This document shows, one piece after another, positions 60,801 to 64,000 of a DNA stretch of 64,000 nucleotides. The notes beneath the pieces are model-generated. The model was given only the letters and a program-made list of their open reading frames with translations, did not search any database and was not told the DNA's origin. Position 1 is the stretch's first letter. Every line of letters starts with the position of its first letter. Source of the stretch: Pelodera strongyloides (Eukaryota; Nematoda; Chromadorea; Rhabditida; Rhabditidae); NCBI GenBank assembly GCA_036852015.1, contig JAANDG010000474.1:21001-85000 (forward strand). The letters run 5' to 3'. Made by a program: the position numbers and the translations under genes.

Positions 60801-61780
60801 TCTAAGACGGATAGATAAGCCTGGAGAACGCGAGGGGCCAACGATTGTATTCGGGGGGATCAAGGAGGGCAATTGTAAAATTGATATGAATATCTCTGAG
60901 ATGTTTGGCTACTTTTTGGCTTGAGTTTAAGCGTACGGTTTTATCTTTACCTTAGGGAAATAACTAATCGCCTGTAAGAAGCGTGGACATATGGGCCCGT
61001 GAACTAACTAACAAATACGCTTAGCACTTTGAATGAATTAATTAAGGGATATTTTACTGTATGATAGTCAATGTGTATGTATGTAGATTAAACCTGTCAA
61101 CTCATAACTCTGACGTAAAGTATAGTTTACCGCGTAATTCACACAAATATAGTTAATCCATTTTGGGAACCATATACGTATGCTCGTGTTGTGTAACCTT
61201 CCAATTAGAACACCGATTATTAATTTTCCACTTTATAGTATACTATACCGTATGCGTATTAAAAAAATTATCCCCTTAATTATTTATCTCCCTCTAATCT
61301 TCACATAATAGGAAAGAAACTCTTTACTAAGAAAGCTTATCTCTACACTTTTAGAAATCAAATTAGAAATCTCCTTCGTCTAGAGCAAAACACAAATTGA
61401 GGTGCGCGGGATTTTCTTAGACACCAAAAAAAATTACGTGACGGCAGGGTGGCGGGCCTGCGAGGACATAAAAACAGCACATAAAAAGCACAGGGACGGC
61501 GCATTACGGCACAATTATTATCCCAAATAGCCGTTGTTTTACGGTGAGATGTTGCCATGGAGTTGGTTTAGACGAAGATTATTTTAGTAAACATGATTAC
61601 TCATAGAGCAGACGGTGCCAGTCTAATAGAAAAAAAACAAAAGGATGGATTAGGAAATACCAGTAAGTAGAGAGGAAACCCTATCACTGATTTGTTCATC
61701 TATTCTAGCCTCTCTCTAAATCATTCTCTCTCTCTCCCTCTCTCTGTCTCTCCCTCTCACTCTGTCTCTCGCTCTCTCTA

Positions 61781-61823
<43 letters not shown>

Positions 61824-63710
61824 CTCTCTCCCTCGAAAACAATTGGAACAAAAATTGAAGAGTGTAGACTGATCAGTATTCTAATTTGCATTGGGGGTAT
61901 TTTCCAGAAAAAAGGAATCACATGAATGAGATCCTGTGGACATTGTACAGTGTATGGAAATTAAAAGCAGAGCAGAAAATAAACCGCTTAATAAGGTTGA
62001 AAAGGCGCTCAGTTCTTCTTGAAAACTTGCGATAAGCCTTATAGATAAGACTCAAATACACAAGATAAGGTTTAGAGTTTAGACCACCCAGAAATGAAGC
62101 AAATAAAGCAGCAACAGGCCCTCACCGGGCACGAAGAGAGGGGGTTGAATTCATATTGGCATTGAGTTTGACAATTTATACTTAGCTGAGACGTGGGAGG
62201 TGTGTTTCATAGTTGTTTCTCAATGTTAATGTTATAATGTACGCCAATGTTTGTTTGTATGTTTGTATGTTTGTCGGTACGATCTGCGGGTATTATTGTT
62301 TACGTTTTATCCTAATCTTTATTTTTACACATTTCCCGAGACACGAAACTACACATCAATAAGCCTATCATGCCTATCCTATATCCTAAACCATCATTAA
62401 TCTCTATGACTACACATTATGGGGGAGCCCACCCTATTTTAAGTCTATGTTTACTCTCAGAAACTAAGGGTGTGCGTAGGGGAGAGGACTCCTGTGAGTT
62501 TCCGATCCATTAAGATAAATTCAGATGGTGGGTAATTATACGCTAATGAATAACAAGAAGCATCGGCAGAGTTACTAACGAGGGGGTGTAAGTCAATTCA
62601 GTTTGCTTTCTAATAGAGTTAAATTAAGTAAATGACTTTCAACAGATGGAGAAAGGCACAGTCTCACAGATTTCTGAGGGGAAAGAAGGATAAGGAACAT
62701 TACGTTTGGCACCAAACTAAAAGCAACGAGTTTCCTATTGTAAGCACAAGGGGCATTCAAGTTTCCTATCCAGCCAATAACTGAGGTAGTTTTTAATACA
62801 GTAATTCAGTTGCAGATTCGAAGTTCCTGCATTCGTGTGATGGCCACAAAATATTATCATGCAGTAAATGACGTAGTGGAACGCTCTCGAATGATTGATT
62901 CTACCAACAATCCTTATTTCTGAGCCTGCAGATCCCAAGCACGTCCGAGTGCCAAAGTCCTTGCTTTGTCAAAGTGGTCGCGGGTTCGGATCTCAGTCGA
63001 GGTGATTCACAAAAAAGGCCGCAAATGCACTTACCGAAGAATGTAGGGATTTGTTCTCGTCAAGTGTAAACTCCAAACTCCAAACTCCAAACTACAACAT
63101 ACAAAATGCAAAATACAAACTACAACCGACCTTTCAGAGTTGGACCAGCGTATCCATTCGGCGTATGTGCCTGATGTGGATATTGAAATGACATTGGATG
63201 CGGTGACATTGGCATCGTGGGAGAAAACACGTGACTCCCGTCGAAATTAAATCCTAAATTGATTTAAATATTGATTTTCCCAAATAATCGATCAATTAAC
63301 AGTTTTTTTTGTTGTTAGCCGACTGCTGTCTATTAACACGGGTGCGTTTGCAATGTACACTATATTGTTCTTTTCGTCAAACGAGATCTGGATAAATGGG
63401 AACTAGGAGTGTAGTACGAACTCAAGATGTGATCAGTATGAAAGAAGTATGGGCGATAAAGCGCAATACCAGTCAGTTTTTCTCTGCAAATAGTTCGTAG
63501 GTAAGCGGAATTGAACCAGGGTCACCCGCGCTCTCCGGCGCCAAAAACCACTGCGTCCTTATAATACCACTAGTATGAAAGTAGAAGAGTAGGATGAATC
63601 ACTAGTATATCACTAGTACACAAGTTGCATCAATCCTCACCCTGTCCAAAAGGTTGCATTCCCGGCGTCGCAACGTTCGACATTCTTTGTTGTACAAATG
63701 CGGCCATCAT
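39440..63710 (-). CDS. tra-1: TRA-1/GLI-family zinc-finger transcription factor (25-exon model)
   Basis: Exons were joined by hand in matching phase at GT..AG sites to give about 1303 residues. The N-terminal 65 residues come from two exons at 63.1-63.7 kb. A 1383-bp exon encodes a Ser/Pro/Lys-rich region, then four small exons lead to five C2H2 fingers (about 699-847) with the GLI hallmarks [26 protein letters not shown] and [10 protein letters not shown] basic [15 protein letters not shown] stretch follows the last finger. The C-terminal 450 residues are acidic and polar, with [16 protein letters not shown] near the end. GLI proteins bind DNA in the nucleus; nematode TRA-1 is the last step of the sex-determination pathway and is trimmed to a repressor. 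GLI family is near certain; tra-1 identity follows if the source is a nematode. Confidence 0.88.
40023..40509 (-). CDS. tra-1: tra-1 exons 22-23
   Basis: Exon 22 is 40453-40509 ([19 protein letters not shown]). Exon 23 is 40023-40109 ([20 protein letters not shown]). Both keep phase 0, with GTGAGC and GTAGGG donors. Confidence 0.8.
40696..41137 (-). CDS. tra-1: tra-1 exons 20-21
   Basis: Exon 20 is 40988-41137 ([20 protein letters not shown]). Exon 21 is 40696-40819 ([31 protein letters not shown]). Phase consistent. Acceptors TTCTTCAG and CATTCAG. Confidence 0.8.
41281..41457. mobile_element. MITE copy 2 (AAGCGAAA family), in tra-1 intron
   Basis: 177 bp between exons 19 and 20. Ends TTAAAGCGAAACACCGGCCG and the inverse; shares TTTATTCTAATTTATGTTCA with the copies at 19.5 and 44.9 kb. 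Confidence 0.85.
41480..41937 (-). CDS. tra-1: tra-1 exons 18-19
   Basis: Exon 18 is 41789-41937 ([29 protein letters not shown]). Exon 19 is 41480-41548 ([20 protein letters not shown]). Acidic then Ser/Thr-rich; phase consistent through GTCAGC and ATTTTAG. Confidence 0.8.
42273..42704 (-). CDS. tra-1: tra-1 exons 16-17
   Basis: Exon 16 is 42605-42704 ([20 protein letters not shown]). Exon 17 is 42273-42367 ([20 protein letters not shown]). Acidic segments; phase consistent; donors GTGCGT and GTAAGT. Confidence 0.8.
43752..44176 (-). CDS. tra-1: tra-1 exons 14-15
   Basis: Exon 14 is 44008-44176 ([18 protein letters not shown] to [11 protein letters not shown]). Exon 15 is 43752-43798 ([15 protein letters not shown]). 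They join in phase through a GTGAGT donor and a TTTGCAG acceptor. Confidence 0.8.
44215..44405. repeat. short dispersed motif CCGGAGGTGGTTC
   Basis: Three or four direct copies of CCGGAGGTGGTTC (one with GGTGG) and one inverted ACCACCTCCGGG in an intron. A left end TTTAAAGGG resembles MITE family A, but no matching right end was found. Confidence 0.55.
44662..44790 (-). CDS. tra-1: tra-1 exon 13, post-finger basic region
   Basis: [20 protein letters not shown] and [20 protein letters not shown]; completes finger 5 and adds a basic tail that may act as a nuclear localisation signal. Acceptor TTTTCCAG, donor GTATGT. Confidence 0.9.
44883..45060. mobile_element. MITE copy 3 (AAGCGAAAT family), in tra-1 intron
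   Basis: 178 bp between exons 12 and 13. Terminal inverted repeats TTAAAGCGAAAT and ATTTCGCTTTAA with CCGGCCGG inside the right end; flanked by TA. Best preserved of the three copies. Confidence 0.85.
45187..45264 (-). CDS. tra-1: tra-1 exon 12, finger 5
   Basis: [20 protein letters not shown], then RKHIKT; the last His is in the next exon (VHG). Acceptor ATTTCAG, donor GTAGGG. Confidence 0.95.
45414..45470 (-). CDS. tra-1: tra-1 exon 11, finger 4 end
   Basis: 19 codons: [19 protein letters not shown], the helix and His pair of finger 4, a hallmark of the family. Acceptor ATTTCAG, donor GTGAGA. Confidence 0.95.
45563..45700. repeat. tandem repeat of about 44 bp, three copies
   Basis: Unit GGTGATTTAGACTAATTTGC plus ATATAATGCATAACGGATCGGG. 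Lies in the intron between tra-1 exons 10 and 11; the ATTTGCAT inside each unit is an octamer-like motif, probably by chance. Confidence 0.75.
45905..46012 (-). CDS. tra-1: tra-1 exon 10, fingers 3-4
   Basis: [20 protein letters not shown], then [16 protein letters not shown]; finger 3 and the Cys pair of finger 4, with the TGERPYKC linker. These are the DNA-contacting fingers in GLI proteins. Acceptor CTTTCCAG, donor GTACGG. Confidence 0.95.
46275..46430 (-). CDS. tra-1: tra-1 exon 9, fingers 1-2
   Basis: Completes finger 1 ([11 protein letters not shown]), contains all of finger 2 (ICEWDGC, then [20 protein letters not shown]) and the first Cys of finger 3. The YMLVVH block is a signature of GLI-family fingers. 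Acceptor TATTCCAG, donor GTAAGG. Confidence 0.95.
46772..46877 (-). CDS. tra-1: tra-1 exon 8, first half of zinc finger 1
   Basis: After TTTTTGCAG. Ends with [15 protein letters not shown], the two Cys of finger 1. The finger is completed in the next exon ([10 protein letters not shown]). Donor GTCAGA. Confidence 0.92.
47134..47207 (-). CDS. tra-1: tra-1 exon 7, basic linker
   Basis: After [27 protein letters not shown] and GEDKK; donor GTGAGT. A strongly basic stretch just before the fingers, a likely nuclear localisation signal. An open 40-bp segment between this and the next exon (about 47040-47100) was not included because it breaks the phase. Confidence 0.8.
47405..47601 (-). CDS. tra-1: tra-1 exon 6
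   Basis: 65 codons, including [20 protein letters not shown] and [20 protein letters not shown]; donor GTACGT. The acceptor is a tandem CAGCAG, so isoforms with or without one extra Ala are possible. Phase consistent. Confidence 0.8.
47852..47926 (-). CDS. tra-1: tra-1 exon 5
   Basis: 25 codons after [33 protein letters not shown] donor. Phase consistent. Confidence 0.75.
48140..48247 (-). CDS. tra-1: tra-1 exon 4
   Basis: 36 codons after TATCTGCAG; Gln/His-rich start ([13 protein letters not shown]) and [10 protein letters not shown] end; GTTAGT donor. Phase matches both neighbours. Confidence 0.8.
48540..49922 (-). CDS. tra-1: tra-1 exon 3, large N-terminal exon
   Basis: 460 codons, low complexity, rich in Ser, Pro, Lys and Thr: [10 protein letters not shown] and [15 protein letters not shown] basic/phosphosite-like stretches, then PP and TPAPVPSP runs, an ordered segment ([20 protein letters not shown]) and a Lys-rich end [11 protein letters not shown]. 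Two acceptors lie 7 bp apart: TTGCAG (phase 0) and ACTCAG (phase 1). Only the second joins exon 2 in frame. An in-frame Met (codon 71 of the model) could start a shorter protein if an internal promoter exists. The frame continues open upstream to 50223, but that part is judged intronic. Confidence 0.75.
50224..51465. other. tra-1 large intron: no feature recognised
   Basis: Open frames at 50487-50890 on both strands overlap each other and show no domain. An alternative promoter for a shorter tra-1 form could lie just upstream of 50.2 kb, but no element is identifiable. Confidence 0.35.
51470..51821 (+). mobile_element. full-length tRNA-derived SINE
   Basis: The 5' end folds as a tRNA: acceptor arms GCACTGG (51470-51476) and CCAGTGC pair perfectly, with A-box TGGCTCACTGG (51483-51493) and B-box GGGTTCGAATCC (51524-51535). 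The anticodon region (CTCTCACCCA) resembles tRNA-Glu(CTC). An unrelated body follows with CGGGAATAAAG and GAGACACCGC, ending in GAATAAAGTGGTATTCAC and an A-run. It lies in the large tra-1 intron, opposite in orientation to the gene. The tRNA part is not a working tRNA. Confidence 0.85.
51822..54430. other. tra-1 large intron: simple repeats only
   Basis: GA-rich simple repeats at about 52885-52945 and 53690-53745. A short string of ATTAGC(G/C)AATC-type repeats lies at about 53200-53265. Otherwise no supported feature. Confidence 0.4.
54439..54691. repeat. long inverted repeat, 104-bp arms, 103/104 identical
   Basis: Left arm 54439-54542 (starts GGCGCGTTCGGGATGCTC), right arm 54588-54691, 45-bp spacer. 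Only one mismatch was seen. Transcripts of either strand would form a long hairpin. No transposon end motif or coding sequence is recognised. Confidence 0.95.
54700..57770. other. tra-1 large intron: no gene recognised
   Basis: CT-rich tract at about 56755-56805. Several 60-120 codon frames overlap on opposite strands without motifs. Nothing supported. Confidence 0.4.
57775..57972. repeat. GC-rich island, possible degenerate MITE
   Basis: Rich in GCCCGCC, GGGCCTGCCTGG and TTTTTGCCCGC, sharply bounded by AT-rich sequence. A similar but shorter GC-rich block lies at 60690-60805. Terminal inverted repeats could not be delimited with confidence. Confidence 0.45.
57973..58920. other. tra-1 large intron: no gene recognised
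   Basis: AT-rich; overlapping frames without motifs. Confidence 0.4.
58921..59042. mobile_element. small inverted-repeat element (CCATTTGGTGAC ends)
   Basis: About 120 bp bounded by AACCCATTTGGTGACGGTT and, inverted, AACCGTC...GTCACCAAATGGTT. Internal variants CCATTTAGTGAC and CATGTGGTGAAC suggest a decayed palindromic MITE. Confidence 0.55.
59050..61720. other. tra-1 large intron: no gene recognised
   Basis: Holds the GC-rich block at 60690-60805. TTTAAAGGG-type ends near 59390 and 60081 resemble single ends of MITE family A without partners. No coding feature. Confidence 0.4.
61725..61822. repeat. CT microsatellite
   Basis: Imperfect (CT)n tract, pure over about 30 bp near 61792-61820. 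The frame across it (Ser/Leu-rich) is not coding. Confidence 0.9.
61830..62950. other. tra-1 large intron: no gene recognised
   Basis: No supported feature. Confidence 0.4.
62955..63012 (+). pseudogene. tRNA-like B-box remnant, possible SINE
   Basis: TCCGAGTGCC resembles a class II A-box and CGCGGGTTCGGATCTC a B-box, about 35 bp apart, followed by GTGATTCAC and an A-run. Probably a decayed tRNA-derived repeat. A short tandem repeat (AACTCCA) lies at about 63068-63090. Confidence 0.35.
63131..63253 (-). CDS. tra-1: tra-1 exon 2
   Basis: After AAATTTAG. Encodes [20 protein letters not shown] and then a His/Pro/Tyr-rich tail, ending with 1 nt before GTCGGT. Rich in Met, Pro and His, like N-termini of GLI-type factors. 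Phase 1 matches the acceptor at 49923-49924 of the large exon, so no extra exon is required across the 13-kb intron. Confidence 0.65.
63488..63575 (-). pseudogene. tRNA-like sequence in tra-1 intron 1
   Basis: On the minus strand GGACGCAGTGGTTTTTGGCGC (A-box-like) is followed by GGTTCAATTCC (B-box), with normal spacing. The acceptor and T stems pair poorly, so a working tRNA is unlikely. Confidence 0.35.
63641..63710 (-). CDS. tra-1: tra-1 exon 1 (candidate start)
   Basis: An acceptor-like CATATTGCAG immediately precedes GATGATGG, so the first ATG (63708-63710) lies one base into the exon. This could be a trans-splice site or an exon with upstream UTR. It encodes [20 protein letters not shown] and ends FGQ plus 1 nt before GTGAGG. 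The next exon continues in phase. Confidence 0.65.
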
Positions 63711-63714
63711 CCTG

Positions 63715-64000
63715 CAATATGAATAAATTGTGAAACTTTCATTTATCAACTACCAAGAATTTTCGGTTGGTGTACGCCCACGTTAGGTAAGAATGATGCC
63801 GTTGACGCGCGGGAACTCCGCCGCGCGCCCACCTCAAAGTTTTCTCGATGTGCGCAATTTGATAACCACAAGAAGGCTCGCGTTGGGAGCTTTTTGATGC
63901 AAAAAGTATGAGCGCGGAACACATTATGTCTCCCAGTTCATTGCGGGAACCGTTCACAGAAAGATGCCAATGCTATGTTGCGGTGGACACCAAAGTTGCC
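63715..64000. other. upstream of tra-1 exon 1
   Basis: No promoter element is identifiable. A 72-codon minus-strand frame (63739-63957) has no motif, and a GC-rich patch with inverted GCGCGCGG-like bases lies at 63800-63835. Further 5' exons could lie outside the window. Confidence 0.3.

Overview
The window is eukaryotic. Coding pieces are short, separated by GT..AG introns with 3' splice sites of the form TTTCAG or TTTTAG, and most of the sequence is repeats. The best-supported gene, on the minus strand across about 39.4-63.7 kb, encodes a protein with five tandem C2H2 zinc fingers in the GLI/Ci/TRA-1 arrangement. Splice-site style and a finger block that reads closest to TRA-1 suggest a nematode. 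The species cannot be fixed from sequence alone.

Layout. 0.2-0.5 kb: two well-formed coding exons (+) of an unrecognised gene. 0.6-1.2 kb: GC-rich repeat holding a degenerate Leu/Ser-type tRNA-like sequence. 1.2-4.4 kb: APE-type non-LTR retrotransposon (-) broken by one frameshift. 4.8-8.4 kb: a short tandem repeat and a split foldback element. 8.5-20.5 kb: many plus-strand exon-like segments whose reading frames can be chained only locally, mixed with MITEs. 21.9-25.3 kb: a SINE, then minisatellites. 25.4-27.4 kb: a terminal-exon-like segment, then a satellite in which each unit carries hairpins. 27.8-30.3 kb: plus-strand exon pieces ending in stop codons and AATAAA signals. 30.7-37.6 kb: two large satellites (167-bp unit; 955-bp higher-order unit) containing two TA-flanked foldback MITEs. 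37.7-39.4 kb: AT-rich spacer. 39.4-63.7 kb: the TRA-1/GLI gene, with a 13-kb first large intron full of repeats.

The TRA-1/GLI model has 25 coding exons joined in consistent phase, for about 1303 residues. It has a proline/serine-rich N-terminal region, five fingers at about residues 699-847, and a long C-terminal region ending near 39.44 kb. In nematodes TRA-1 is the terminal transcriptional regulator of sex determination and the only GLI homologue.

The plus-strand genes of 0.2-30 kb could not be assigned to families. Several exons are probably real: phases agree, good splice sites are present, and two exons 10 kb apart share an ungapped motif. In many segments more than one frame is open, so those models are tentative and need transcript data. 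The most unusual non-coding signal is the 25.6-27.4 kb satellite, where hairpin stems differ between units but remain paired around an almost invariant loop.
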